Source of the DNA: Welwitschia mirabilis
Taxonomy: Eukaryota; Gnetophyta; Gnetopsida; Welwitschiales
Assembly: GCA_051453625.1 (NCBI GenBank)
Contig: JBOZIK010000001.1
Span: 240,387,773-240,438,686, forward strand
Length of the DNA stretch: 50,914 bases
Reading direction: 5' to 3'
This document shows positions 26,528 through 39,921 of the stretch, piece after piece. Position 1 is the first letter of the stretch; every line of letters begins with the position of its first letter. The notes below the pieces were generated by a model. That model saw nothing but the letters and a program-made list of their open reading frames with translations, was not told where the DNA came from and searched no databases. The translations under genes and the position numbers were made by a program.

Positions 26528-28250
26528 GTGAAACATAGTGAAACTATTTTAGCTTTAGAGATCGAAACTCCTCACACTGCATTTCCATCTATTCTTGAAG
26601 CAATCAAATCAGAATCTGAGAGCACTACTCCCAAAACTCCTTCTACTATGTTCAAGTCACCTAGAAACATAAAATTCACTAAATATTTTCAAACCAAATT
26701 TGAACTGAAGGTGGAACTAGAATTACAAACTGGAAATACCCATAATGTGGCTGGGAATCCATAAGCTCTAAGAACTTTAAAAGATGCTTTGTAAAGGAGA
26801 AATAGAAAGATTTACAACCTAATTGACTTACCTAAGGGAGATGATGTAGAAATAAATAATTTCAGTGGTTTTCCCAAATATAATAAAAATTACACTTTCT
26901 AATTGACCTTGATTTTTTCTTTATATCTTTGGGAAATCAATTACTAATAGATTCTATTCAATAATGTTCAAAATGGCACTAACTAAGAATGCTAGAAATT
27001 GATTCTATTGTCTTTCCTATCACTCTATCACTTCTAGGGATCAAATGAAAATGGCCTTTCTTGACAGATATCTTATCAATTCTGACATTTAGGGTCTTAG
27101 GAAAAGGATTATTGGTTTTAGATAATAGAAAGAAGAAGAATATGTTATAGCATTTTAAAGGTTTTCCTTCTCATATTACTAGGTAGCAAGTAAATGACAT
27201 TAAAGATTAGAAATTAGTAGGCTATTTTGTTTAAGGTCTTCTACCTAACATTCATCAAATGACAAACTTTGATTATGGAGAAGTATTATGAAAGTTCCAT
27301 TAAATCAATGTTGATTAAAATTAGAATCTCTACAAGAGTAACATAAGTAATGATACTCAACACAAAAAAGAAGTGCCTACATTAGGAAGATGGTTAAGGA
27401 AAATGAAAAGTATTAAAATGAGTGAAAAAGCTTTTGTAGTCAAACAGGTATTGGAAGAACTACTTAGAAATATGACAAAAGCATTAGAGAAATTCACTAT
27501 CACAGTGAAGGATTTGAAATCTAAAAAAATATAATAACAAGGCTAAGGAGAAAGATGTTTTTGAGAAAAAGGAACATTTACTTTATAAGGACATTGACCA
27601 TGAAGTTGAAAAATGTCCTGCACTCCCTTTCTGTCAGAACAACATTTATGAAAAATTATGTGTCCTTACTTATATGAATCTAAATTCATAGCAAAATAAT
27701 TCTCAAGGTCTAAAAACTAATTTTGGTAGATTTTAACAACCTTATGGAGCAAGATTTTTTGTGAATAACACATGGAGTTCATCTATAAATCCAACTCCTT
27801 CCACTTTTTCTTCTTATTAATAACCAACTCATTTTGTTTGATAATCTTCACCTAGTTTTCTTCAAATTAATCTAGATTCCTTAAAAAAAAACATGGTAAA
27901 AAACTTTATCAACCTTGGATAAGCTATGACACAAACCAAGGAAAACTTGAACAAGCTTATGAAATTGATGTAACAAACATTATATTCTAACATAAGGAAT
28001 GTAGGGACATCACCTTCAACTAGTCATCTAAATTCCAATAGGATTAAGGATTTAAAAGCCATAACTAGAAGCAAATTGAGGATAGGAAGTGACTTAAAAA
28101 AGGAAATAGTGGTAGAAGGACTCCAACAACTAAGAAGAAAAGATGAAACTATCAAATAAAATAAAGTAGAATCTCCAAATCTAATAATGTCAAGTATGGA
28201 AAACCGCCCTTTTCTAAGAGGTTAAAAAGAAATGATAAAGAGTTAAGCAC
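26528..28250 (+). pseudogene. gag of the Athila-like element (decayed)
   Basis: An open start of 78 codons (26528-26764) is followed by frames broken by stops. Capsid-like blocks are in the usual order: LIDLPKGDDVEINNFSGFPK (about 26820), SITSRDQMKMAFLDRYLI (about 27020-27075), then GLRKRIIGF and KEEEYVIAF (about 27090-27155). A degenerate zinc-knuckle region follows, YKDIDHEVEKCP (about 27580-27615), in which most CCHC cysteines are lost. A basic tail with ITRSKL lies near 28065. The LPxGDDV..NF block is shared with the gag at 46.1 kb, so the two families are related. Confidence 0.75.
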
Positions 28251-28458
28251 TTAATTGAAGACCCTTTTAAAATAAGCATCCCTACCTATGCCTCTTTGGA
28301 AATTGTTAAGAGACAATAAAAATTATGAGAAAGCCTTTAGAGATTTACTAAAGAAAAATAGTAAAAGAAAGCTTTCTGAGAGAGTTTATCTAGCTAACCA
28401 ATAATTTTTACAACTTAGTCAGCAAAGTCCATAATATAAGAACTGAGGGACAACAACA

Positions 28459-28890
28459 TTGATTATTGTTTTAGGAGGCATTTTTAGGTTAAGATACTAT
28501 TTAGTTAATTTGGAGACAAGTGTGAATATGATTCCTAAACATATTATGAAGAGATTTAAACTACAAAACTGCTTAAAACCTATGAATGTTATTTTAGAAA
28601 TGGCAGATGATCCTCTTAAGAGGGCCATAGGTGTGGTAAAAGACTTAGTTATTTAAGTTGAATAAGGATTTTACCCAATAGATTTTATTGTGTTAGAAGT
28701 GATGAAAAGCAATGGATATCCTTTAATTTTGGATAAAGCATGGTTAACAACTATACATGAAGTTATTAATACAAGAAATGGCATCCTCACTTTATAATTT
28801 GGGAGTGAAAAGTTTGATGTAAAAGTTTTTGATGCAACTGAAAAGCATTTAAAAATGGTTGATGAAGATGAAGAATTTGTAGTAATTTAA
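28459..28890 (+). pseudogene. Retroviral-type aspartic protease, catalytic Asp lost
   Basis: Follows gag in the same sense. The block LVNLETSVNMIPKHIM corresponds to the Athila/Tat signature DLGASVNLMP, but the catalytic Asp reads Asn and the Gly reads Glu, so it could not work. Further family blocks are LEMADDPLKRAIGVVKDLVI, a YPIDFIVLE block (about 28675), and GYPLILDKAWLTT..NTRNGILTL in place of the usual GRPFLATA..I..R.G.LTL (about 28718-28795). Stops at 28654 and later. Confidence 0.8.
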
Positions 28891-29389
28891 GCTATATAGG
28901 AGCTTATCACTTCCATAGAAACAAGAGAGTGAAGGAAATTCTTCTAATAATAGGGGATTCTAACCCTTATTATTAGACATCCCCATAATTACAATTTCTT
29001 AAAAACTAGCTTGGCTCTTCTAATCCATATGAACTTAGCTTTGACTTAAAAAATGGAAACAGATAACACCAAGAACCACATACTACCTTTGAAGAAATAT
29101 CTTTGAAGGATATAAGAAGAGGTCTATTAAATTCTACTCCATATTTAAATGATAAAGAAGAAAATATAGATCCAAAAATTCAATAAGAGAAGAATCCATT
29201 AGAACTTTAGTTAAAAGAATTACTCTAGCATCTAAAATATGTATTTGTAGGTGAAAGCATGACCTAGCCCTAGTAATTAGTTCTAAATTGAATGCTAAAC
29301 AAGAGTAAATCCTCACTTTTTTGTTACAAAAGAAGGATAAAGCTTTTGCATGACTCATAGAGACCTTGTGGATGTTCCTCCGGACATAG

Positions 29390-30690
29390 TACAATACAAA
29401 ATTTATTTATAGGATAAAGTAAAACCTATACACCAACCCCAGATAAGGTTAAAACCAATCCTTAAACATGTTATTAAATATGAAATCATTAAGCTTATGG
29501 ATGTAAATATCATTCATCCAATTGCTGATAGTAAGTGGTTGAGTCCAGTAATAGTTGTTTCAAAAAAGGAGAATAAATTAAGGGTCTGTATAGACTTTTA
29601 AAAACTCAACCAAGTCACAAAGAAAGATCATTTTTTCTAACTTTCCTTGACTGAGTACTTGATAAAATACAAGGGCATAAATTTTATCTTTTTCTATATG
29701 CATACAATGGGTATAATCAAATCTACATTGCATTAGAAAATCAATCTTTTACAACCTTTACCTCATCTTTTGGTACATATACATTCTAGAAGATGCCATT
29801 TGGTTTATGGAATACCCTAAGTACTTTTCAAAAAGCCATGTAAGGTATTTTCACTAAGATTCTTGATTATTTTATGGAGGTTTTCATGGATTATTTCTTG
29901 GTATGGGGGGGACTCTTTAAGTAAACTCTTCTACACCTAGAAAAGATTCTAAATCATTATATTAAGAGTGGATTAAAATTAAACTGAGAAAAATACTTTT
30001 TATGCTGACTAAAGATGTAGGGCATCAAAATGGATCCCTTTAAGATTAGATTTATCCAAAATATAGAACCTCCTAAGTCTCTTAAATAATTAAGGTTATT
30101 CCTTGAGCATGTAGGTTTCTGTAGGAGGTTTATTGAAGGCTACTTAAAAATTTATAAACCCCTTTATAATCTATTATAACAAGATACCCCTTTTAGTTAG
30201 AATGATAATCATCAACAAGCCTTTGAGATCCTCAAGAAAAAATTAATAACTACCCCTATATTATAAGGTCCTAACTGACACTTCAGTTTTGAATTAATGA
30301 TAGATGCCAACAACTATGCAATAGGAGCTATATTAAATTAGAATATTGATAAGAAAAATTAAGTGATTACTTTTTCAGTAGGACGTTGAATCTAGCTCAA
30401 ACTAATTATTTGACTATCAATAGATAATTATTAGTAATTGTACTATCATAAGACAAATTTAGACATTATCTTATTAGCTTTTATACTAATATTCATACAG
30501 ATCACATAGCCATTAGATATATGTTGTTAAAACCTCAACTAAATTCTCAAGTTTTGAGATGGGTTCTCCTTCTACAAGAATTTAACATCGCAATCATTGA
30601 CAGAAAAGGAAATGAGAACGTAGTGGCTGATCATCTTTCATATTTACTAATCAGACCTAAAATGCAAGATGATGATAACTCTTATGATTA
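29390..30690 (+). pseudogene. Reverse transcriptase and RNase H of the Athila-like element
   Basis: Ty3/gypsy RT order is clear. PIADSKWLSPVIVVSKKENK (about 29520-29578) leads into LRVCIDF and KLNQVTKKDHF (about 29579-29633); then MPFGLWN-like codons appear near 29793. The polymerase box FMDD reads FMDY near 29885-29896, losing the second Asp. The RNase H starts at ELMIDANNYAIGAIL (about 30292-30336, family form 'CDASDYAVGAVL') and ends near RKGNENVVADHLSYLL (about 30604-30651). Numerous stops and shifts. The element therefore cannot supply its own polymerase. Confidence 0.85.
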
Positions 30691-30699
30691 ATTTCCATA

Positions 30700-31990
30700 T
30701 GAGCATATCCTCTTTTGTCAAATATTCAATAAACCATTTTAAGACCCTTAGTATGTAGACATTACCAACTACTTTATGTGTCATAAGACTCCTAAATATT
30801 AGACACATAATGAATGAAAGGTATTTCTACACCAACTTCTTAGATACTTTTGGATTTCACCTTATTTGTTTAAAAGATGTGTAAATTATATTAGTAGAAG
30901 ATGCATACCAGAATAAGAACAAGAAAAGTGTCATAACTTTTTCATGAAAAGGTAGGATGAGGGAACTTTGATAGAAGAAAAAAAACTATCAAAGTTTTGC
31001 ATGCAGGTTTTTATTAGCCATCATTATGTAAAGATGCTAATGAGTTTGTGAAAAGATGTAACAAATGGCAATGTTATGGAGAAGTCACAAGAAGAGATGA
31101 AATGTTACTCCAACTAATAGTAGAATGTGAATCATTTGATTATTGAGGCATTGAGTTCATTGACCCATTAAATCCTCCTTCTTTTCAAAAATCATATATT
31201 TTGGTAGTTGTAGACTACATGATCAAATGAGTTGAAGCTACAACCATAAGATTAAATGATACCAAACTTGTTCACAAATTATTGAGGACTAATATTCTAA
31301 GTAGGTTGAATTTTATTGAATTTTAATTTCTGACTAGGGGACACATTTCATGAATAGGATAGTAAAAAAAGCTACTTGTGAAAAATGGTATCCAACACAA
31401 AATAGCAAATGCATACCACTCATAATTGAATGCGTTAATAGAAAGAACCAATTGGGAACTAAAAAGAATGTTAAAAAAGGTGGTCAATATTCATATAACA
31501 AACTAGAGTATTAAATTAGATGAAGTACTATGGGCTTATTTCATCACTTTTAAGACTACTCTAGGTTTCACCCCATATGAGCTGGTCTATGGAAAGCAAT
31601 GTGTTTTACCTATGAGTCTGATCCATAAATCTCTTAGAACTCTTTTCACAATTAATCTCATTGATAAGCATTAAAATATTAATAAAAGAATAGAATAGCT
31701 ACATGAATTAGATGAAAAAAGGACTCAGGTATTAAACCGTTAACTCGTTGTTAAGGCACAAATGAAAAAATATCATGATAAGAATATTAAAAAAAAATCA
31801 TTTGAAGAAGGGAAATTTATTCTTTTCTTTGATTCTCAACTGAGTAATATCCACAACAAATTGATATCGAGGTGGCAAGACCCTTACAAGAACAGTAAAC
31901 AACATTCTAATGAATCAATTTCAATTGTAAATCTTAAGGGGAATAATATTTTTACAATGAATGGTTAATGGCTAAAGTTTTATCATCCTT
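30700..31990 (+). pseudogene. Integrase of the Athila-like element
   Basis: After RNase H, broken N-terminal zinc-domain codons lead into the catalytic core. LVVVDYMIK (about 31203) corresponds to VDYVSKW. The block around 31330 carries the damaged 'SDxGTHF' site. KIANAYHS and IERTNWELKRML (about 31400-31470) correspond to the 'A.PYHPQ.NG..E..NREIK' region and keep the Glu. Then come LDEVLWAY (about 31518) and GFTPYELVYGKQCVLP (about 31564-31611). The C-terminal part (MKKYHDKNIKKKSFEEGK, open from 31762 to 31968) matches the 'KxxHDxxIxxKxFxxGxxVLL' domain. No chromodomain is seen, as expected for Athila. Confidence 0.85.
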
Positions 31991-34280
31991 AAAACATTGC
32001 AAAGTAATCTTTAGACTTAATTGAGGTAATTTCTTTTGAATAATTAATACATAAACCATTGGATCCACCATTTGTTATTGTCTAATTTCAACCCTTAAAT
32101 TTCTTTTTAATGTACATAATGTTTATAATGTATATACAAAATAGTGGTTACTTTCGAAATTAATACAACAAGAATCCAAAAGAAAAAAAGCTATGAGTTG
32201 GGGAGGGGATGGGAAGGTTGGTTTAAATCATTAAAGTCCTATATATGTATGTATAGCTAAAGAACTAGGTTCCCACAATTCATGATTAATATTTTATCTT
32301 AACATGGTGGTTTGGATCTTCTAGAACTATTATCTAGAATTCTGGTATTGAATTGTTTGATGGGTTCTAGTGCTTTGGCATTTATAAATGTCATGTGTAT
32401 GATTTAAAACTCCACGAAAAGAAATTCCAATGTTTAAACTGATGTTGTATTCTTCACCAAGAGCAAAAAAGGCTAAAAGTCCATTTCTCTATTTGGGAAA
32501 TACACTATTATAGAGATGCATCTGACTTAGAAATGCAATTTTAGCTATAAAAGAATTCACTTACAACTTGAACCTACTTGAATCTATCAATTTTAATGGC
32601 CCCTATTTTCATCATTTTATTTGTTGTCTTCAAATTGGAACTAATTATCTTTAAAATTTCTTTTATTATATTTAAGGGCTATTTAGAATACAATTTCAAT
32701 GGTCAAATATGTTTTGATATCTTTAATATCATTCAATTACTAGTAATTTATTGGTTATAATTGACTATTAGTGTTAATCATTTATTTAAATGATGTAGTT
32801 TATTTCCCACCAGTAACAATTGATTCCAATCCATGATTTTCTTAGGATGTTGAAGAGCATGGTCCATGAATTTTGAGTATAAGAAAACATAGCAATATTA
32901 AAAACATTGAAATGTTGAAAAATAAAATATAATATCATTTGAATGAAGTTGTTGGGAGCCTCAAAAAACTTTAAAATTGACTTTATATGATACAAAGCCT
33001 CTTGTAAGTTTTTAGGAATGCTATTAGGCTTGTAGTTAGTTATAGAATGCTCAAATAAAAATTACATATATAATGTTTGTTAAATAAGTTAATGTTACCG
33101 CATGGCGGTCTTTTGAACAATGGAGGGGCATGTGTGTATAAAATAATTACACTGCCACACATGTTAGCATCATGCACCCCTTTAAATATAAACAATTTTC
33201 TTTAAAGCAAGGCAACCATAGTTTTCTTCACTTGAATAAATAGTCCTTTCACTCCGTCTCAGCATTGTTTTCTCTGCCACAAATAGGTATGTCATAACAC
33301 AGGAATTTATAAATGTTATTCTCATAAGTTGCTCTTTCACATTCCTCTTTTTAGTAAGCATATTTCTTTCCTTTGGCATGCTAAGCTTCTAGCTGTTTTC
33401 TTATATCTCGTGTTCTTCTTCTTCAATTAAATCTGACACTTTCCTCTATTATATTATGTGTATTTTATCTTGTTATGCTCCCATTCAAACTTTATTCTGC
33501 CTTTTCTTAATTTGTGCACAACGCTGAGCATATATCAGACATCAGTTACAACGAATTGTACGTACTTGTGAGTTCATAAATGGAAACATTAATGATAACA
33601 AACAAAACTAAATGAAGAATAGAACATAGAATAAAAGGGTAGCAAGACAAAGTTTCCCTAAGCAAAGAACCATCTATTCAGTAGTTCAAACAAATGAGTG
33701 GAAGTTAAATGGTAGGACAAAAGTAGAAACGCAACTTTATCATGAAAATAACTTTAGAACCCATAATAGCAGAGAAGCTGAGGGCATAAATGAAGGAAGC
33801 CTTTATTCATTGAAAGGTTGCAACCTAATTAAAAATAGATAAAAGTCTAGAGATACTAAAAGGTAAAACTTAAACAACTACAAGGAAGAAGACGGGAAAC
33901 ATTGTTATGCCTACTACGGTTCAATAAAAAATAGTTACAGGAATACTTAATCAAGTATAATTACTTGAGAAAAAGAAAGCCAAAAGTGAGAAACAGACAA
34001 CAGAGCCAGAAATCAAATGTGTAGCACAACCCTTATCCCTAGTATTTCTTTTAAATGCATAAAATACACTAGAGAATCTGTAGAAGAATATTAAACTTCT
34101 ACCACAGAACTAGAATCTCAACATACACCATAATTATAATTGACTAAACAACAACAATAGTGCTTGCTAGAAATTAATTATTGGGGCTTGATTGAGGAAA
34201 TAGATTTAATGCAAAAGTTTTAAAAGTTATGGTATAAAATCTTCTACAAACTTATAAAAATGATTTGAACCTATGTAGTT
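31991..34280 (+). mobile_element. Internal non-coding region between pol and additional ORF
   Basis: No recognised coding. A purine-rich run resembling a polypurine tract (ttggggaggggatgggaagg) lies at about 32198-32217, well before the 3' LTR, so it is not the LTR-proximal tract and may be a central one. The remainder is AT-rich. Several 60-70-codon frames have no motif. Confidence 0.5.
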
Positions 34281-35157
34281 AAGGCAGGAGGCATCTTTAT
34301 TCCCTTAGAGATCAAATAGTTTTATGCAAGTATGGAGCTTCATGAATAAATGAATGACAGATTTAAGAAGAAAGCAAAGATTTAAGCAATTGTAAATGGA
34401 GTGATAGTACATATCTCACCTCAAGTTATCTCTCATGTTACTAGTTTACCTAAGGTAGGATTGCTAGTTAAAGAGGATTATTTGTTGTGAAACAAGACAA
34501 GAGTAATTACAGAAGTCAAGAAAACAAAGATTATTAAAAAGGAGTAACAATTGAGTTAGAAGGATTTAAATGGGATGTTTTTACCCCTTTATGGCAAATG
34601 ATTTTGCAAGGGCTGATAACAAATATTTCAAAAGCTTCTCATCATTTTCTACCATGATATATCATACAGAATTTTTTTTTGAATATAAAGTAGAGAAAAC
34701 AGTAAATCTTCCTCAATTTATCTTTGCTAGGATCAAATGGTTTTTGTTATCAAATAAGCAAATAGACTACCATTTTCATGCTTATTAAACTGAATTTCAG
34801 AGGGTAGGCTGTTCCTCTTAGAGATTTAAGGACACGAGTTGAATTAGTAATACTTGATGATAATCTATGTAACTCCTTAATGGTTTAAAAAAATTAAAAC
34901 AGCATGCCCTAGTAAGTGTAGTTATAGGAATGGCTTTAACAAATTTTACCAGCATTAGAACCATAGAAAAATAATGGGATCAGCTGTCTACAAAGTTAGT
35001 TGATGTGGCAGAAGGAGTAAAACAAGTCAAATATAACTTGGCTGAGGAAATTGGATAAGTTAAAAATTCACTTGAACAATAAAATATAATTCTAAGAATC
35101 ATTGCACAGAAACTTGAAATCAAAGGATTAATGGAAGAATTAGTAATGCCTAGGTAA
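34281..35157 (+). pseudogene. Additional ORF of the Athila-like element (plant retroelement extra ORF)
   Basis: Between pol and the 3' LTR, one sense frame with scattered stops carries FYASMELHE (about 34321), then VNGVIVHISPQVISHVTSLP (about 34394-34453). This follows the 'FY.N......V.G..V..S...I...L.LP' pattern seen in plant retroelement extra ORFs that databases label putative plant transposon protein. The C-terminal part (about 34978-35157) is rich in heptad-like Leu/Ile/Val (LSTKLVDVAEGVKQV, then QKLEIKGLMEEL), suggesting coiled coil, and ends with TAA at 35155. Position and sense fit the env-position ORF of Athila elements. Its function is unknown. Identification is by pattern, without alignment. 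Confidence 0.5.
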
Positions 35158-36691
35158 TTTCATATAAGAACTTTCAAAGATTAATTAGAAAATATAGACT
35201 TTCAAATTTAGCTTTTTATTTAGGGAATAGATAATACTTATGCAATGTACTTCTTTCATTCAACATTTTTTTCAATCATACTTGAATTAGCATGAATGAC
35301 ATTTAAACAGTGCTTTGGGAATCAATAGTGATATATTAGCAAGTATACTTTTTTTGGAATTAGGTCTATTTTGAATGAGAAAATAGCTATGATTATAAGT
35401 ACTATTAACAAATGTATAATGTTTATTTTATATGGCCTAGCAGCCGATCATTAAGAAGTCTAAGGTTCAAGAAGTCTGAGGATGCTATGGTAAATTATCA
35501 ATCATAAGTGCAATATACTTATATAATATTTAGTTTTAGTAGAATTTACATTTTATTAGTTAACACTTGGTTATATCATTTTTCTAAATTCAATTACTAT
35601 AATCAATCAAGAAAAGATATGACTATATCACTAGTTCAAATTTTATACAATATAACCTTCAGTAGGAACTATCAAAGAACTATGCTGAGGGTTGATGTAA
35701 GAGTAGGAAAAGTAAAGTTTTTTCTATTATTATATGATAAATTATTCCCAGAATTTGATTATTAATGCCTAAATCCTAATATTATGAAATGACATTTTAT
35801 GATAGGCTTATGAATGATTTTCTATTCTACGGGAGAGATTATAACAAAAAGGAGGAGTAGCATTGAATTAAGGAATATGAAAGAGATCTAATTAGCATTC
35901 ATCTAAAATTAGTTGCTAAAGATATTTATAATAGAGTAATAACCTTATAAAATAATGCACCTCTTTAATAACTATAGAACAAACATTGTATACACTAAAG
36001 TTTATTGTATGTACAATGTTTCACTTGAAGCAGTTGACTAGTCAAACCTACCATGTGTTTAGACATAAATGTTTCATAACAACTAGACATAAAGTAAACT
36101 GAATTATATGTTAACTAATATAGCTCTCTCTCTTCCCCCCATTCTTCAGTGCTTAAGAAGCCTAATGAAGAGAGAAAGAACATCTTGTAAAATCATTTTC
36201 TTTGTGGTAATTAAAAGATGAGGTTTTTCAAGTTCCATTTGCATTGGAGTATTGATCTCTTTATTTCACTAGTTTCAATGTCTCTTTAAATTGCCTTTTA
36301 AGATATCAAAACTCTAATTCATAGATGTTTTATCTCTTCACAAATCTTGTAGGAGTGTAAGTAGAAAGAAACTCAAAACTATAATTCCATTGAGAACTTA
36401 TTTATCAAGATTGCGATCATTTTGATGGTTAGGGTTTTAACAATTAAGGTATGAGGTTGGAAGAAAGCTCATTTAATTTGTAAATAAAAGGCTTTACATT
36501 CCACATTTGTTTAGGATTTATGTTATATGCATTTGAGTTTTTTAATGAGTATAAAACTAAATATTTCTAGTTTTTAATTTTAATTTTTGAATTAGTTTTC
36601 TTTAAAATAGGTTTTACAATAAAGAGTCTTGAAAATACCTAACTATTGTATCTCCATAAATTGACTTAGATTACAAAGAATACCTTCCATA
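35158..36691 (+). mobile_element. 3' LTR (start uncertain; shared part 35704-36691)
   Basis: The segment 35704-36691 aligns with the 5' LTR. It ends CTTCCATA at 36691, where the 5' LTR ends CTTTCACA, and minisatellite units follow directly. The 3' LTR start cannot be checked because the corresponding part of the 5' LTR is in the gap. If that gap is sized correctly, the LTR begins somewhere between about 35000 and 35700. Confidence 0.75.
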
Positions 36692-36698
36692 CTAGTAG

Positions 36699-36817
36699 TG
36701 AAACCCTAATGGACATAAAACTTGGTTTTTAGAAGTGTAACTTTGACAAACCCTAAAGTTGAAAACTCAATTTTTGATAGTGTAACTTTGATGGATGCTA
36801 AAGTTGATCATTTATAG
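36699..36817. repeat. Right part of the interrupted minisatellite
   Basis: Units start at 36699 (decayed), 36736 and 36781, steps of 37 and 45 bp. The last two share tgtaactttga..n..ctaaagttga. They match the units at 24429-24519, so the 12-kb element splits one array. Each unit can form a small aacttt/aaagtt hairpin. Confidence 0.7.
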
Positions 36818-38314
36818 TTCAAATAGTATTCATTGTGAATTTCTTTTGGTAATTACATAAGGTGTGAAAACTCAAAAGGAATATTGAAAATGGTTTAAAC
36901 CATACTACTTTTCTTACTCATGACAAACGTTTTTTGATAATAATCATAAGCTCCAAAAAGCTTAAAGGGCTAACTCTAGTTGAGCTAAGGTATTGAACAT
37001 TAGCAAAAGCATTATAGTAAATAGTAAAAATGTTGATCAATTTTAAAACAAATGTTAATATCATCTTGAATGATTAGTATAAGTAGAATAAATCATATGG
37101 TAATCTAATATTTGTAACCAAATGTTAAATAGATATATCAAGGTCTTGCATAAAAGAATAATCATTTACCACAAATATCGGGTGATAAGCTAAGTGTAAA
37201 ATGAAAGAAATTTAAAAAATGTTATTTGTTTTTATTCTTTTCATTATAATATCATATTAAATGATACACAAGTGTACATCTATATATGAGATTATTAAAA
37301 TGTTTAAGGTAGAATTCAATAAGAAATAAAACATAGAGTCAATCTATCTTATAAAGGAGACAAATAGTTTATACATGAAAGGAGGTAAGGCGCTGGAGGT
37401 AATTAATGAGTTTTAAGGTGTTATAGATATTCTTAAGAAGAATTAAAATAACACTACATTTCATGAACATTCTTGATAAATGATTATCAATTAATACTAT
37501 CATAGGATCAAGTTATCAAAACATTACTAATTAATGCAAAATTGAAGTTCATGAATTTTAAACTGGTAGCTAAGATATTAGTAGACCTTGAGAAGTAAGA
37601 CAGTGTATACCAATAGTCTAGGGTGGAGATCATTTTTATAGGAGATGAAGCTAAGTACATTTAAGGTAGTAACAAGCATCATTAGAATAGAAACAACCAC
37701 AAAAACAGATATAAGTGTTAAGATAAAAAAGATGGATAAAAGGTGTGGTATCAAAGTTAAATAAAATTCATGATATTTCAAATAAATGAATACTATGTAT
37801 TCAAATGTAAAGTTCTATATAACAAACTTCAAAAGAGAGTTCAAGCATATTATGTAGAAGATGAGACAAATGATAGAATATTATAGTAGTAAGAAGAAAT
37901 CCATAATCTATATTAGATTTATGTAGAAAACTGAAGAAGAAAAAGTCATACCAATTAGATCTTCTAAGAAATCCCAATAGTGAAGCAAGGGAAGGGAAGG
38001 GAATAATATGTAATTCATTGAGCTATGTAAAAGGAGGTAAATCTAGTTGAAGATAACTAAAGCATAGTAGGCTATGTGAATTTAGTTAACATAGTTTACA
38101 GTGTCCTGTACTTATAAGATTAATATTAAGAATTCTAACATCTAAATCATAGTCTTGATTATCTTCTTTATCAAAAGGCAACTCTTTAGATTTTAAACTA
38201 AAAAATATATCTTGCATTTTTTATCATAACTATTGATCATATTTTTATTACTCATGTTTAGGTAGCTGATAAAGGAAACTATGTGTATATTTCTGTATTT
38301 ACACTTTGTTGTGA
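36818..38314. other. AT-rich non-coding DNA between two retroelements
   Basis: No gene or element recognised. The 60-70-codon frames have no protein-like features. Confidence 0.5.
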
Positions 38315-39377
38315 TGCATATTTATGCAATGTTTACATCCTAACTTAAATCCTGTTAATCACAAATAATATGCACAAACACAACACACTAATATAGATGA
38401 GAGTAACTCGAATGTTGTAATCTGTTAAAGGCCAAAGTATAAAAATAAAAGAGTTGCTTTTAAGATAAAAATATGATAATCCTAACTTGTAGAAATAATT
38501 TGCAATACATGGAAATGTAATAAAACACACTTGTGCAAGTCTAATCTAGAAAAGGAAATAGTGATGCACCTAAACTAACTAAGCACAACCTTAACAAAGG
38601 TTCATAATCTATATCATAAAAGAATCTTGTCACCAAATCTCAAATAACATAAACTATGAGGGAGAAGATCATTCATACATTTGAACACAAAAGAAAATAT
38701 TTCATATTAAAATATGCATATCACATCCGTATTATAAAGTAGTTGTTTCTCAATGGAGAAAATGTTGCCCAATACCAAGGAAATGTCTCTCTAAAATTAC
38801 AAAATGATTCTTCAATCCTTTGATCTCCTATCATGAGTATGTCGAGTACTGTCAAAGATGATTATAAATCAAGGGAAAGACCTTTATTTATAAACATAAA
38901 ATAAGGGAAAACCCTAACTACTAAGCAAAGAAATTACAATTAAGTGGTAACAACTTAGGTGAACATTCGGTGTAAGTATCAAAACACCGTGTCATCCATT
39001 TGGTCGTCTAGACGATACAGGAGATGATGCTAACTGATAGTTAGATCGCATATCTGCTCCCAGTTTAACTGCCTGTGAAACCTGTTATCGACCAATTACC
39101 ACGGTCATCTATACTAACGTCTAGATGATGAGGTGGATTATGGTCTTTAGTGAATCTTTAGTTAGTCCAATCGCTTTGTTATTTGTAGGAATTATCATCC
39201 AAAAATATCATTTATTCATATCTACACAAAATGCTCGTAATTTATCTAGAAATTACATGTTTTTATTCTTTTCATCCCAGTTCTCCATTATCATAAGAAC
39301 TAAGCATTTATCTACCAACTGGCCTACAAAACAACTTAAAATATCTTATCAAATACATGTAAGTTAACGGCATAACA
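38315..39377 (-). mobile_element. LTR A, second Athila-like family (1063 bp)
   Basis: On the minus strand it begins TGTTATGCCG at 39377, right after the purine-rich CCCTGGGGGGCTA (39390-39378), and ends ATAAATATGCA at 38315. Similarity to copy B stops at the same point at the right end of B, which supports the boundary. The long shared blocks with B (44412-45505, reverse orientation) and C include a 'CTCAAATAACATAAACTATG' word. A second purine run about 300 bp upstream (GGGGGGCTAT in copy C) is an alternative LTR start. The site TCGTCTAGACGA lies at 39004-39015. Confidence 0.7.
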
Positions 39378-39921
39378 TAGCCCCCCAGGGCTATGTTCCT
39401 AATAAAACCAAGCGATAAGCCACATTTGCAAGCTAACTTTTTAGGTAATAAAAATAACTCGAATATCTGTAGAACTTATTTAAAATATATTGGAAGAACA
39501 TTTCAAAAATAGACTGAATTTTTGGAAAATTTAAAATACTAAACACAAATACCTATGCAACATCAAAGATTGGTCGTCTGATTTGTTGTCTGGATGATGG
39601 AGAGGACGATAGGCTTCTATAAAGGATTTTCAAAACTGAAACTTGTGACAGAAATTAATTTTCTATATTAATTAATTAATTATGATAAATAGCCCTTCCA
39701 CTGTGATAAATAGTCAAATATAAAGATTTATCCTCAGTGAATTACAATTTTCATCATAAAATTAAAAGATAATCATGTAAAAATCAGATAGAAATAGTAC
39801 ACCATGCTGAAATGAAATGATATGTCTATCTAATAATGAGAGTTTTTTAGTACAAAAAGTGTAGAAAGAGAGATACAAAATACAATGTAAAATCACTACC
39901 CTTGTCTAGGCATAATGAATC
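39378..39921 (-). mobile_element. Internal region of copy A between additional ORF and 3' LTR
   Basis: Non-coding; matches 43925-44411 (reverse complement) and 48190-48675. Contains the polypurine tract at 39378-39390, a second purine run near 39700, and decayed copies of the TCGTCYRGACGA word near 39574-39600. Confidence 0.65.

Noticed and set aside
32198-32217. Polypurine tract marking the 3' LTR start of the first element
   Set aside because: It would imply an LTR of about 4.5 kb containing the additional ORF, and the matching 5' part before 24.5 kb shows no similarity to it.
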